This document shows positions 37,348 to 52,000 of a DNA stretch of 64,000 nucleotides, one piece after another (the stretch's first letter is position 1; every line of letters begins with the position of its first letter). The stretch is from Apis mellifera (taxonomy: Eukaryota; Arthropoda; Insecta; Hymenoptera; Apidae), in assembly GCF_003254395.2 (NCBI RefSeq), contig NC_037645.1, positions 7,687,229-7,751,228 on the forward strand. The letters run 5' to 3'. The position numbers and the translations under genes were made by a program. A model generated the notes under the pieces. That model was not told the DNA's origin. It searched no databases and saw nothing but the letters and a program-made list of their open reading frames with translations.

Positions 37348-40300
37348 ATGGGTATTCAAGATCTGCAAGTCTTTTTGGATAGTAATTATGTACAAGGTGG
37401 ATCTATACCCGTGGATCTGTTAAAAATAGCACGTACTATTACTCAAAGACAACATAATCGCATTAGTAAAGCACAACAATTGCATTCTGGAAAATTAAGA
37501 TTAGTTCTTGATGGAGAATGCTGTTTAGATAGGTTATATGGAGGATATTTCTCAGGTATATATATGTTTTATTTTGCATAAATATTATTATATTAAACTA
37601 ATTACTTAAAAAAATTATTTTTTATTTAGATTGGGCTTGTGGAGGACAATGGAATAGAATGTTGCAATTTTTAGCTGTTCTCATACAAGCAACAGAAATG
37701 TCAGGTTTAGAATTAGCTGTATTCTTTAATGGATGTTTCGAATCTCCAAGACGTGCAGATTGGATTCTAAACCAATTGCAAGTACGAATTAAAGTAAATA
37801 ATGTAAGTAATAATATATTAAAATACTTGAAAGTTTTAGAATTTATATAATTTTAGATATAAATAATTTTTCAGGTATTAAAACATATTTCAACCAAGGG
37901 TACTCCTCCACCAAAAATTTGGTGGACTCCACCAGTTTGTTTAAGAACCAGTCTACGTATGGCTTTACGGCATTTAAACGTTACAGTACTATGTAGTATG
38001 GATGATCACCATCAAGAAGTGATCGCATATTGTCGAGAGAATAATTTTAATGGCTTAATTGCTGACGATGCAGAATATGCTGCATTTGATCCTCCACGAT
38101 ACTTCTCGTCTGAACAATTAAAACTCACATATAAAGGCTCTCTTGACACCAAAGAGTATATTCTTCCAGAACTTTTAAAAGCTTTAAACATCCCTTCTGA
38201 TAGACTATGTTTATTAGCTGCATTACTTGGCAATTATATTTTAACTGAGCATGACTTAGCTGATTTTTATAAAAAATTGAATGTTAATACTAATCTGAAC
38301 AAAGTAAATGTTGATCATACAATTAAAACCATCGCTAATTTCGTTCGAGATTTACCATCTGTTGAATTGGATGTAGTTTCGCAAAAAGTTTTCGGATCTC
38401 TATCAGATCCGAGATGTTCAAAATTGAGGCAATCAGTTCAATATTATATAAACGGAACTAAAGATGGATTTTTGCATTACAAACCAGTGAAACCAAATAG
38501 AGGTAAATTTTTGCTTCAATTTAAAATTTGTATATTTATTATCATACTTTAGTTTTAATGAAAAAATTATTTCAGTACACAAATTAGATTCTAAGCAAAG
38601 CGTTCAACAACAATCTAATTTATCTGAAACGCCCTCAACTTCAGAAGCTGAATCAAATTTAGAAACATCCAGATTCGCGTCTGAGACTGTAGAAAGCGAA
38701 CGCGAGAGTTTAAATGCATATAAGCAAGCCACTGCAAACGCGAAATCCGCACCACAAATTGTGATAGATCCACCGGGTATCCAAGGCCATGGAGATGCTG
38801 ATAATATTAGGACAGAAGAAGAACAAAATAATGGGCATGCTATTAATGGTACACACAATCTTCTAATTAGTTCATCAAGTTCGAGCAGTAGTTCTTCTGC
38901 AACATCTCCATCTCATGCGACGGCTGATTCATCGAAACAAATGGAGAAAACAATGACTATTCCTAGCACAGTACCAGAAGTAATGCGTACCGCATCTGAA
39001 CGGCATCAGAAAGGTTTAATGTCTCCTCATATTTATCAAATTCTCATTGCTGGAGAAATAAAGCTGCCTGTTCTTCTCGAAGACGAGAATCATCGCGAAT
39101 TTCCATCGATACATCTTATTTATAGACCTGTTAGACAAATGGTATATGCAATATTGTTTAATCTTCATCACAGAATGTATTTAGCTGCTAAAAGTAAAGA
39201 GAAAGGAGGTAAATAAAATAATTTATTTAGAAATATTTTAAAATTGATATGTTTGTTAAATTATCTTAATTAAATTAATAGATAGTGAAAAAATTGAAGT
39301 CCCAGATGTTGTAATAAAAGAGTGGGTATGGTCCAAATCAAATCCATATCTTACTCCAGAATCTGTAAAAGCAGAACAAATTGGTTGGGGTGTTCCTACA
39401 ATACAACGTTTATGGTTTGGGTAAGTATTTTATACAATTATTTTTTTTTTTTTTTGAAAAATAAAAAGAATTTTATATTAATTTTTCATTTGCAGCACAG
39501 GTATAGATGATAAACGTCGTCGTTTACGTGGATTTCTGACCTGTATGAAATCGGATACACCTCTTATGTTAAACACTTCCTATGTACCACAACATCTTTT
39601 AGTCATGGCTTGTGTATTAAGGTAAATTATGATTCTTTTTTAAATGATTTTTTTTTTTTTTTTAATAAATTTAAATAAGTATATTTTTATTACAGATATA
39701 TTATGTCATTTTCGGATAAAATAAAGGTTTTACGTCGTTGGGAATTAGATGCTTTCATTGCACAAGCATTTTCACCAGAACTTATGAATGCTCAGTATTT
39801 ACAAGATCTCCAAGTAAGTCGAATAACTTTTATTAAACGAATAATATCAATTCTATGTTGTTTTTTATTTTTTCGTGTAGCTTCCTTTAGTAACCTCACG
39901 TGGAGTGCAATTAGCCACTTTATTTATGGCCGGTGTCGAAACCGCTCTCTTAGCTAATGATGCTTGTGGTGCCCCAATCCCATGGTTAATGTGTTGTCCA
40001 TGGTTATACTTTGATGGAAAACTATTTCATCATACATTAGCTCGAGCTAGGATTGCAAAAAATTTATTAGAACTTTGTGGTGGCCATATAGATCGTATCG
40101 TGAAAGTCGAACGGATGAAGAAAGCTATTTTAGAAGGTACCAATGTTATTTTTGCACGAGCACCACCAGTTGGTCCAGGTAAATCGATTTTTTTAATATT
40201 GTTAATTTTAAAATAATGAATTGTAATGTATTATAAATATTTTTATGAGTTTGAATCCTTAATCAATTGTTTCAGCATTTCCCTTCCAATAACCTTAGCA

Positions 40301-41583
40301 TATCATGTACTTGTTTAATGATATGTTTTCGGAATGGAAGGAAAGAAATACAGCTACATTGCTTCGTGAATTTAATGTATTATAATACAGTTTACGAATC
40401 TCAAAGCTGTTACAATATTTTTATTATATATAATTCTTATAATATTTAATTTCTTTTTTTTTTTTCGCAATAGGTATTCGCATGTCTGTACCTCAGAATA
40501 TTCTGACTCCTGGATGTACAATCAATGATGGTTTAATGCGCGGAAGAGGCAGTGGAACTATACCTCAACGTGGATTGATGCGTCGTCCTATACCATCTCG
40601 CGGTGGACAATTAGAAATTGCTGGAGTCGTCGTTGGACAATGGGGTCCAAATTATGGACAACCTGGTCGTTTACCTCAACCTCTTCAGGGACATCCTCGT
40701 GGGCGGCTTCCACCTCAAGTATGTAATTTATATAATATAATAATAAATTTTTTATGAAAAATAATTATTAGGAAGAATAAAATTCTACAAGTAAATTCGC
40801 ATAGCAGAATAGCAGTAAAAATAATTTATAAATAAAAAAAAATAATAAAATAATAAAAAAATAATATAATATAAAAAAATATAATAATAAAGTAATAGAA
40901 TAAATAATTTTCAGGAATTATAATATATTTTTATATATTATATATTATATATAATATATAAATATATTTTTATAATTAATTCTAAAATAAATTAAAATTA
41001 TTCCGTATTTTAAAAAATAAATGTTTTAAAAAATAAATATGTGTGGTTCCAGGTAACTTCAATTGGTGGTCTTAAGTATGGTCTCCCTCGTGGTTTCACT
41101 CCTATGGGTCGTCCCACATTTCAAACGCGAGGAAATAATCGTGCGCAAATCGCAGGACGAGGAAAAAAGACACAAATGAAAGTAGGAAAAAATTATTTTT
41201 ATTTATTATCCATATATTATATATTTAAAAAAAAAAGAAAAGAAAAGTAAATTATTTTTCAGGCAACTGGCAAAAAGAAAACTACTGTTAAAAAGAGTAA
41301 AGAAAGTGAAAATAAGAAAGAAACTAGAGGACGGGGTAGCAATATCGATGGAATAACTGATTATAGGTAACTTTATTTTATATTTGTGTATTTAAAAAAT
41401 GAATATGTTTATAAATATTTTTGTTTTATTCTTATTATTAGTGATTCAATTCCAAATATAAATGCAACAAAAGACGCACTGCCAGTACCAGGCCAATTTG
41501 AGGATGCCATAGAAAACGGCAAAGGAATAGAAAAAGGACAAGGAGACGCGTCACTGGTTGCTCCAGTCGCCGCAGAAAATTAG
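37348..41583 (+). CDS. FAM120: FAM120 family protein (constitutive coactivator of PPAR-gamma-like)
   Basis: Twelve exons: 37348-37555, 37630-37802, 37875-38502, 38576-39208, 39282-39420, 39496-39621, 39696-39813, 39881-40178, 40474-40718, 41053-41181, 41263-41366 and 41442-41583; every junction is in phase, total 980 residues. The N-terminal 250 or so residues form the family's XPG/PIN-like domain (MGIQDLQVFLDSNYVQ, LVLDGECCLDRLYGGYFSDW, NGCFESPRRADW, STKGTPPPKIWWTPP, DDHHQEVIAYCRENNFNGL). A Ser/Glu-rich linker follows (exon 4), then the conserved C-terminal block and an Arg/Gly-rich tail (GRGSGTIPQRGLMRRPIPSR, GRGKKTQMK) suited to RNA binding. FAM120A is a scaffold/RNA-binding protein in Src-PI3K signalling and mRNA control. 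Vertebrates have three paralogues, so A/B/C identity cannot be transferred. Confidence 0.95.
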
Positions 41584-43241
41584 GTATTTATACATCACAT
41601 TTTTATCGACTTTTAAAAATTCCCGGATGTGACTCAAGACTGCAAGAAAAAAAATCTTAGAAAAACAAATGTGTAAACGAGCAATGATGCGCCAATAACA
41701 TTTGAAAATTTTAATATAATTATCGCATATAAGAGAATTACTTTCAACATATAAAAAAAAAGGAAAGGCTTATGATTTTTTCATATAAGTTTGATGCTTT
41801 AAAAAGAAAGAAAAGAGAAGAAATATTTAAAATAGCCTTGAATTTTCGCACAATAAGCATTAAAAAAAACTTTTCAAATGTTACGTGCAGAATCACTCAA
41901 CAATATCTAAAGCTCTGATGGGGCCAAACTAATTAAACTAATGTAGGCAAAAAAGCATCGTTAATGCGATGTCAAGATATTGTAAAACTACAAGGATATA
42001 GACCCATTTTCGACGTACACGATACGATGTCCTCACTGCCAAACGTACCATTCAGTGTGTAGGATAAGAGCGAAAACGAACGTGATTTAAGAAAAAGAAG
42101 AAAATAAAAAAAACAATAAAATCGTGCTTGTGCTAACACGAGCGTGTTTTTAGACTACTACTACTCCGCTCGGATCACCATAAGGATGAACTCGACTGAT
42201 TAGTGTATGCGTGCGCTAATTTTACTAAGAACAAGAACAAGTCGTCAGCTGCTATAAGTATTTAATTCTTAAGAAGTGTGATTATTTTTTTTACAATGAA
42301 AATATATATTTTCCGGTATTATATGAAATGCTCGCATTGATAGTCTCAGTATTCTGATCTTTGTAAACGTCCAACGAAAATCATATACTTTAAGACATCA
42401 CGGACGAACAAATGAATAAAACATTGATGGATAAATCAATATAAAACAATATATTGTGAGAATACTTTTATTTCTGTTTTATAGATAATGCAAGGCAGGA
42501 TATTGAGACATTCAGTAGCAAATGGAGACTGATGCTTTTCATATAGGTAAAATATATATTTATATATGGTTTAGATTAGAGATTCCCAATAGCATATTAT
42601 ATGTAAGTTGTAAATGATTGCTTGTGAGTATGTGTGTAGTGGAATGTTAAGGTATTGTATGAGAGAAGTACATAAAAATGAAAGAAAAATGAAAGATTGT
42701 TTTACTTGTGAAAATCGTAATGAAAGAATAAAGAGAGAGAAAGAAAATAACATAAATGCATGGTTGTAAGACCGAATATATAAAAAAACATAAGAAATGT
42801 ATATAAACGTCGAATGTTAATGCGTGTCGGTTCACGTACACACGATGCATAAAAATACGAATATAATGGAGAATTGAGAATGTGTACACGCGTGTATGTG
42901 GCCCGAATGATATATTTATTTGTTGTTGTGTCGATGAAAAGAGGAATGAATGATTTTTGAACGAATTATAAATTTCCATGTACGATAAGAGATACAATAT
43001 GTACTCATGGACACGCGGTAGATTTGATGCAAGAGTAATCGGCTTGAATTTTCAAAAAAAGAAAGACGAGGTTCTCTAAAAGAGTTATTCTTGTGAAAGT
43101 CTTTCGATGTCGCTTGGAAAATATGCTGCACTATGCGTTATTCTAATTCAATATCGTAAACTGAATCACATGTTAGTTAACAAAAAATAAGTAGTAATTT
43201 GTATTATGGAGAAGATCATCTCTTTTATGATTCCATTGAAA

Positions 43242-43262
43242 GTTTTTTTTTTCTTTTTTTCT

Positions 43263-43295
<33 letters not shown>
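43242..43295. repeat. Poly-T tract
   Basis: Nearly pure T, ending in 31 consecutive T (43265-43295). Confidence 0.9.
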
Positions 43296-43296
<1 letters not shown>

Positions 43297-45960
43297 GAAT
43301 AAAAATTATATATATTCGTGCCTTTTGTAGCATATTTTCGAAAGAATGTACGATGTGTCCTTCCTTTAATTGTACATACGAATAGTTACTTTAGAAGTGA
43401 CAGAGTGAGGTTGGTGTAAATAAAAAAAAAATCTGGTGATTTTACGCTTTTATTGCGTGAGAAACCGATTCAAAATAGGAGATCATCATGTTAAAAGAAG
43501 AAAAAGAAAATACTATTATAATACTATTTATGCGTAGAATAGTCGAAAAGACATTCTATCAAAGATCATTGGAATTCGAAAAAGATTTCTTTATCATTGA
43601 AGGATGATAATACACGTATAACAGAGATACAAAATAGTATGACAGAACATGATTATCAAAAGGGATGAAAATAAAAAGGAAAAAAGTAGATAAAAATGAT
43701 ATACGTCTAAAATGCAGAGATAATTTAAATTGAATAAGAGAGCGAACGAGAGCGAGAGAGAAAGCGATTGTGAGAGAGAAAATCATTTATTGAGATAATA
43801 TAATGAAAGATAAAGATAAAAATGTTATATTTTTGTAGATTTGTTATTGCGTAAAAAAATGCATTAAGACAATGAGAAACTTTATATAATTTGAGCGACG
43901 GTTAAACTGAGCCTGAAAAAATTAAAATGAGTGACTAAGATCATAAAGAGAAAGGATATTGTATAGAGAATATGATAAAGATTAAAAAAAAAGAAAACAT
44001 AGAAAAGTGCTTTAGAAAAAATGATGGTATGTTGAACGTGTTTGACATCTACGATTTAATAAGAAAATCTTATTAATTCTTTTGTATCTCCGAAGCTCTC
44101 AAAGTTCTGAGTTGCTTGCGAACAAACATAAAATCTAAAAAAAAAAAAAATAAACAAAATGAAAAAAAAACAAATAAAACTTGAAAATAGGAAAGATATT
44201 TAAAAAAAAGAAGAAACTAAATGTCAGCTTCAATATGAGCTATACCAACATATGCATATAATAAACAGTTTTTTCAATATGATTCAAAAGAAATAATAAA
44301 CAATAAGAATATAAAGAAATCAAGTGTCGTGAATGAAACTGTATAGACTAAAAAAAATGAAAAATGAATATTGCTATCATTCGATGATTTTTAATTAATA
44401 ACATACACTCGCACTGTCATTATTTTCCGAGTACAGTATATAATATATAAAATATGCACTAAAGTATATAAAGAAAAAAAAATAATAAGAAAAAAAGATG
44501 GCCGTGTATCTTTCTTGAACAATTTAAAATTAAAACAACGCAAATCGCTCATGATAACTAACCAATGTAATGATAATAATAATAGTAATAATAATAATAT
44601 TAATAATAAGAATAATGTTAAACTAGAAGCAGAGAGACGTTTCAGATCCGACGGATGAATAATTAAAAGTAAAATGCCACTTTACGCTTTCGTGTAAAGG
44701 TAGATTTTCTTTCTCAAAAATCAATCATCTTGATATATGCAAACCGAAGAATACAAAATATACAAAAACAAAGTTAAAAAAACGATAAAAAAGACATTTA
44801 ATGTATATATAGGGTATTAATGCATTTGTAATATTTTTAGAAAATTGATTTTATAGATTAAAACAAATACAAAAATTTCTATATAAAAATTTCAGTTATA
44901 GTTATAGTTATATACTTTATATATAAAATTTATTTATATAAAGTTATAAACAATTTAAATTTACGGATGAAGTGATATGAAGGTAGAGCTATAACTATGA
45001 AGCTACAGCTATAACGGAGTATTATCTCATTCTCTATCTTAATCTCTTTCCTTAACGTAAACTTAGACTGCTTATAATTTAATAAATAAACTTCAACTGA
45101 TATTTTTGTATACTATTTTTTGTATTTATTTTAGCTTTTAAAATTGACATTCTTAAAATATTTCATAAATATATTAACACCCTGTATATGTATATACACA
45201 TATAATATGATGGTACTCAATATAATCAGTTGCTGCTGCACTGATATGAGGTAATGCAATAAATGTAAGAAATGAAATAATTTAAATATACTAAATATTG
45301 AAGCGAAAATAAAATAAAACCGATATGGAATATAAAAAAGAAAAAATACGAAAAAGGAGGAAAATAAAGAATGAATAAAAGAAAAGAAATAAATACGAAA
45401 TCCATATTATTGAAAATAATGCAACAGAGCAGAAGTATCATAAAAATCATAAAACATAATATAATGAAAAAGAAAGAAGTGGAAACTTACCTAAAAATGG
45501 TAAATAAATGATCGACATAAAAAGAACAGGTGCGCATCGTGCCTACTTTTTCGCTGTAATATGTATTAAAAAAAATAATAAACATGTAAAAAATAGGGGC
45601 CCACGAAACAATTTCAACGATAGAGGATATATCCATGCGAGAAAGTCAAACGAAATGAGCCAACACATAAAACGAATGACCTCTCTTTGTGTATTTAGAA
45701 AGTAAAAAAAAAAGAAAAATCCTATTTATCAACTCGATTTTCAAACATTGTGTGTCATTGTGCTAAACGAAAAATTAATTATATTTCGAAGTAAAGCACA
45801 TCTTTAAACTCTTGCTATGTAATAATGATGATGATAATGATGATGATAATGATAATGATGATGGTGATGATTATGATGCTGAAATATTGATAATGATAAA
45901 TGTTTAATTAGTGAGAAACGGAAACGACAATGTAAATTAAGTAATTATATATATATATAT

Positions 45961-46016
45961 TTTTCTTTTTCTTTCTTTCTTTTTTTTTTTTTTTTTCTTT
46001 TTTTTCTTTTTTTTTT

Positions 46017-46074
<58 letters not shown>
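45961..46074. repeat. Poly-T tract with scattered C, 114 nt
   Basis: T with a few C in the left half and then pure T, following a short TA repeat. Either slippage expansion or the poly(A) tail of an old minus-strand retrocopy; no retrocopy body is recognisable next to it. The exact length is likely unstable and assembly-dependent. Confidence 0.9.
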
Positions 46075-46082
<8 letters not shown>

Positions 46083-48852
46083 TAGAAACAATTTTAATGT
46101 AAATCAATTTCCACTGGACTGTTCTCTCTCTCCCCCCTTTTTTCTCCAATTAATTTCATTGCTATTTTTATTTAAACAAATTTTAATTACTCGTCAATGC
46201 AACAAATAGCTAAGCATTAAAAATAGACATGATTCATCATGTTCTTTATTATGAAAAATCATGAACACTTTTGCTGCTTCGCTATTTGTTTATTTTTTAT
46301 TATTAAATTTTTTCAATATCATTCGCTTTTCATTATTATTATTTCTTCGTTCTTAATTTGATTTGTAATCACATTGTAGTAGAGTCTTATGTCTTTTTGC
46401 GAAAATCACACATATATATGTATATGTACATAGGGGAAAATATAACATATAAAAATGGAGCGCATCATTTAATTTCAATGATTTGTTTTAAATGATTGCC
46501 ACAAAAAAAATCAATGAACAATATGTTTATATTATTATTTCACTGTATTTCCAATAGAAGCACGCAATCAATGGGCATTAAAAAAGAAAAAAAAACGTTT
46601 AACGTTTACTTCCAATTTCTCTTTTTATAAGATATGCTATATTCATGCTAGTAGATTGTCAGGATTTTCAATAGCAACATAATGAAAAAGTAAAGAACAA
46701 TATATAATGCCCTCGATAGAATATCAGAAAAGGGAAAAGTAAAGATAATATTGAGTTGCTATAACTGTGCTCAATATATAAATTTTAAGTTTCTCTTTTT
46801 ACTATAGTTTTTCGCTTACATATTCTATTAACAAAATATATTAAAAATATGGTAGCAAAGACAGTAAATAAAAAAAGTATTAATATAGTAAAAAACCAAA
46901 AAAAGAAGTAATGAATTAAACAATTATCAATGTAGCTGCAAATATATGTGGGCCCCGTTCTTATATATTCTTATTAAATATTATGTAATGTATATTCTGC
47001 TATTATTTTTCATAGCTAAAGAAAGCAACAAGAACAATGAAAAAAAAAAGATAATTAAAAATATCAAGTGCATACACAGAGGGTAACCATTGTATGTTAC
47101 AATTTATAATCATTGTACGTTTATTTTTTTCTGTTTTTTTCTTTTTGTTTTTTTAATATATAAGAAGACCAAATAATTGATCAAGTATATAGCGCATGAA
47201 ATAAGAACAGTTTTTTATAAACATAATAAGAAAACGCCTTCAAGATCACTTCGTATATATGGACAAAAATATGAAAAAAAAAAGGCAAATAAAAATTGTA
47301 CATGCGCTATAATTTTTATCAAATGGTCGCGTTATTTTCAACTTATATGAGTCGGTAAGTGGTTATTATATTTTTTGAAATGGTAGAAAATCATTAAAAA
47401 ATATAACATATTTCTAATTCCTTTTCAAATTATTATCTGTTTACATAACAATGTTAAAAATGATATATGATAATTTAATATTATATCTATATAAATAAAG
47501 CGAATGTTATTTGTATAATTTTGATATTGAAATTGAAACAAAATGATATGCAAGATTTTTGTATTCAAAAACAATATCTAATATAGAATTAGTTAATAAT
47601 TTGTAAATGTGTTTGGGACAGTTAGAAAATGTTGCCTGACCGACTCATGTAGTTGTATTTCTCTATAATACACAATCACATCAATGTATTCTTGTTGGAT
47701 TATTCTATCTTGTAACTTATTGTTGTAACATATACCCCATTCATGTCTAGTGTCAAGCAGAGCTGATTCTATGCTTTTGCTAGTTGAAAAACTGGAGGGA
47801 ATATGTTTTTAAGTAAAAAAAAGAAAGAAAAGCATAGTGTGGAAATTGAATGAATATTATTTATTCATGTATTTTAAAAAATGGAGCAAGTTGAAAATTT
47901 CATATTATTGACTAATTTAAAAACAAGCATGAAAAATTAAAAAACAAATTATTAAAAAAAATAATAAACAGAATCAGTGCTGGCGAAAACACAAGGCAAA
48001 CAAAAATTATTATAAATTTAAAAAAGTCATTTAAGGTACTTTTAAAATGGATACATATTTGGAAAGTAGGAGGTAATCATTGTATAAATGTAGTGGCAAC
48101 TCTATAATACTACAACAAAAAAAAATCAATATATTCAACGATTATTCGAAATACTAAATGCAAAATGCACTTTAATGGATGTTATAACAGTTTAAAATAT
48201 TCAAATTGCATCGACATTTTGCTGTAAATCTGTTCTTTGGAATATACTACTCTGCCAATTAAACAAAGAATATTTTTTTTCTTTAAAAAAAAAAAATCAC
48301 TTAATAAATAATAATTATGTATTGGGAAACAAAGAGTAATCTCTTTTCTTTATCCCAATGAGCAGAGAAGTTTCTCCAATGACAGATATTTTAAGTTTGT
48401 TTCTTTTGAAGAAAAAAAATATATGTATTTATCTTCATTTTTTTCTTTTATAAATACAATTACACGACACACATGCAAATTAGAATGAAAATGATAATGG
48501 TTCATACAGATTCTCTGTTAAGTTAAAAAACGAAAACTTTGCAGGATACACTGCACAGTTTGAAATAAAGGAAACAAACTTTCAGTGAAGTTTTGTAAAG
48601 AAAGCTGTTCGTGTGAGAGGTTCTCGGAGATGGTTGGCTGACATTTTCGGAAGTTCAATGATTTATTAAAAGGTGTTATCATGTCTTGAATACAATTAAA
48701 AGAATTATAAAAAAAATTCATCTTTTATTATTTTTTGCTATTATTGTTTGCCATTATATGTTATTTTCAATTTAATTTTATACTCATTTTTCAAATTAAT
48801 ATTTCTAGTTCATAGAAATATAAATTACAAAAGAATTAATTAAGATTACAAT

Positions 48853-48954
48853 TTAATCATTTTTAGAATTTTTCTTAAGAACTAATTTAATTAAACCAAA
48901 TGAAAAAATAATTAATAATGCAATACCAAAAAAATAATTAACAATATATTTCAT
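48853..48954 (-). CDS. Small ORF with one transmembrane segment in the nardilysin 3' flank (doubtful)
   Basis: A 33-residue frame from ATG at 48954: MKYIVNYFFGIALLIIFSFG followed by LIKLVLKKNSKND. It has one hydrophobic helix with a basic C-terminal flank, typical of small tail-anchored peptides, and begins 71 nt after the nardilysin stop. T-rich DNA produces such frames by chance, so this is weak. Confidence 0.15.
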   Translation of the reverse strand: MKYIVNYFFGIALLIIFSFGLIKLVLKKNSKND

Positions 48955-49024
48955 ATCATCATTCCAGTTTATTATTTCTCAGAATTTTTCAAATACTATT
49001 AATTTTCATTAAAAGAATTTAATA

Positions 49025-52000
49025 TCATAAAGTAGTATGTTTTACAGGATAAGTGTACAATTGATTTTTGTACCCCTGAATATCAGTAATATATACCGAT
49101 GATTTATCAGTTTCTTCAGTAACAGGAATATAATCCAATGAATACTTTATATTTCCAGCATTTTCTATTTTTGAGTTAGCTAAAAAAATTAATATTTTTC
49201 TCAATAATTTATAATATAATATAAAATTAATACATTTATAATTCTAATTTTAGATAATAAGGTAATTTGATACCTTCATTATTCTCCATATCAGTTGATT
49301 TAGCGCTACCAATTACATGTACACTTAATTTTCTAAAATTATTTCCATTAATCGTATGAGATTGCATCCATTCTCTCAATTCGTCGATTGTAATATGTTC
49401 TATCATGTTCAATTCATTTTCTATTCTATCAAACATATAATCTCCAGTTATAATTTCTGACCAATTTCTATCAACTTCTTCTTTTAAATGTATATCAGCA
49501 CACTGTTTTAATTTTATTACTGCTTCTTTAATGCTATCTAGATCTTTCTCCAAAATCCCTTGTAGCATATTATTAAACATTGTCAAAAAAGCTTCTATTC
49601 TGTTATCCACATGTTCTGTACTGTATTTATCTGCTTGGGTATATACCGTGATGGAATAACCAAGAATACCAAAGGTATCTCTTAATAAACAGAAAACGTT
49701 ATAACCAAGTTGCTCTTGTGTTCTTAATTGATTAAAAAGTGGCTCTTCCATGTACATCTGTAAGATATAATTAAGTATTTATTATTATATTTATTATTAT
49801 ATAATAAATTTAAAATAATAAAATTTAAATACATACTTACTATTAACAATTCAATAATAACTAACAATTTGATAGATGAAATACCAGATTGATAATAATT
49901 CATTACAACAGAGTTTACATCTGTACTATTAAAATTTTTTACTTTACAATAATGTGAACCGATTGGTATTTGCATTACTCTCATTTGTTGCATCGTGTTA
50001 GGCAATAATGGTCCACATTTGAGAATTTTTACACATTCTTGAACATTTTTTATTACATCTTCCTTTGTCATATTCCCTTGTACTAAAGATTGAATATAAA
50101 CATGATCAGTAAAATGACTAACAAAATTCTGGAATTCAGGAAATTGCACATTATGAATTGCAGCATGTTTGTCTGTGGCCATCCAATGAATAAACATTAG
50201 AATTGATAATCTTACATCCCTAGAATAATTTTAAGAAATATTATAATATATAATTTTAAATCATCATAAATTTATTGTTTTTAATTTTCTAAAAAACATC
50301 ATTTACCGAACTAATTTTTTAGGTTTTACAAAATTATTATAATATGCCTTAATTTCTTCTTGTTTCATAACTTCGAAAAATTCTTCAGTTATTAACGTTG
50401 GAATATCTGCTATACACTTTGCTATAGTCATTAATAGAAGCTATAAACGAAAATGAAAGCATTATATAAAAATTGAAAGAAAATTTATTTGAAGAAAAAA
50501 ATAAAAATGTTTTTACTGGTAATTTCTGATTAAATCCATTCACTTTAAGCATAATACCCTTGTCATTTGCATGAATATCGTGATTTAGTTCAGCAACTGT
50601 GGCTGGATACAATGATTCCACTAACAATTGCTTTAATATAGCAATAAACAAATCCATTAGAGCTGCACTAAAATTTAAAAAATCTATAATTATTCATTAT
50701 TCAATTTTTAAAAATGTATATATATTCATAAATATTTCAAATTAATTTACCCTTTTAGTGAACAAACAGCCATTGGTGATATGATATAAAAATACATATA
50801 ACATTCAGGTAAACCAAATTTAGGATCAGGTCGATACCAAACTTCCGTTATCTCATCTGTATAAATTTTTGTAGGATATTTAGAAATGTTAGCTGGCATT
50901 GAAATTAAACTGAAATCATCTGTGATGAACATATTAGGTAATGGTAAATGGAATTCAGAAAAAGGTTCAATAGTTCTCCAACACTCAATCCATTCTTGAG
51001 GAATCTCCATGTCGGTATATTTGGTTTTAAACCAAGGTTCCATTTTATCAAAATCTTCATCATTAAATTTTTTATCAAAAATTATAATGTTTACATCATC
51101 AGGTGTTAAATAATTTAAACAGATTTGTATAGCTTCTGGATTATATTCAAAATATAATCCACTTCCAGTAATGTAATCACGAGGAGGATAATAATGCATA
51201 CTTTCACATAAATCTTCTACATATTCTGCTGGTGGCGATTCATCTGTAAATCTACAAGAAAGTTTTTTTCTTTTTATGAATCACTTAAATTATAATATTA
51301 TAAAATTAATCATTAATTTACCTGAAATTTGTTTCTTTAATCTGATGAATCTCATCATATATTCTTTTCTGCGGACCTTCTTTACGCATTAAATTGATAA
51401 ATGAAAATATAGCATTTAATACTTCTGGTAGATGTTTGTGTCCCTGTTCTGTCAACATTAAAGATAAATTAAACAATGCATACATTGAACTATGTTCAAA
51501 ACCGCTTTCTTCATTTCCGCTGAAAATACCAAGGCACCACATTTTTCTTCTTAAGTAACTAATTAAAGAACCTTTTCCTTCATATCCTATAATCCAAGAA
51601 ACATATTGATGTGGTTTGCTTTTGTATAAATCATGAAGAGGTGGCATAGACCATGTTAACTCTACCTAGAAATTAAAACAAGATTAATTTCTAATTATCA
51701 TTATTTTTAAATAATTAATTAAAAAAAAATACTATAACTCACTTGGCAAATATCTTTTATAGGCTTGATTTTATAAATTTTTCTAAAACTTGGTGTATCA
51801 AATGAATTTGAACCCTTGAACAAAGTAAAATCGTCAGCTGGTAAACCATTATTTGGTACATCTGCAAAACATTGAGTTACATAATCTTCTAATACATCCA
51901 ATGGAAGTCTTGCCTATAAATAAAATTTTTAAATCAATATTATTTAAAATAAAAAATAAATTTTGATATTATATATTACTAAGCTCACTTGTATAGCAAG

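Larger units (their letters stand above)
41584..48800 (+). other. Long probable 3' UTR / intergenic region after FAM120
   Basis: About 7 kb without a supported gene. From about 41,600 to 47,300 the plus strand is strongly A-rich with G (many AAAAAGAAAG-type stretches), a strand bias unlike the balanced AT-rich spacers elsewhere, as expected of a long transcribed 3' UTR. A Pumilio-type TGTAAATA occurs at 43415-43422, among other candidate sites. The region also holds the poly-T tracts at 43242-43295 and 45961-46074 and an (ATG)n-like repeat at about 45,826-45,885. Its real 3' end is not determinable by eye. Confidence 0.4.

Noticed and set aside
45937..46149. Poly-Lys open frame
   Set aside because: Pure translation of the poly-T tract on the other strand.
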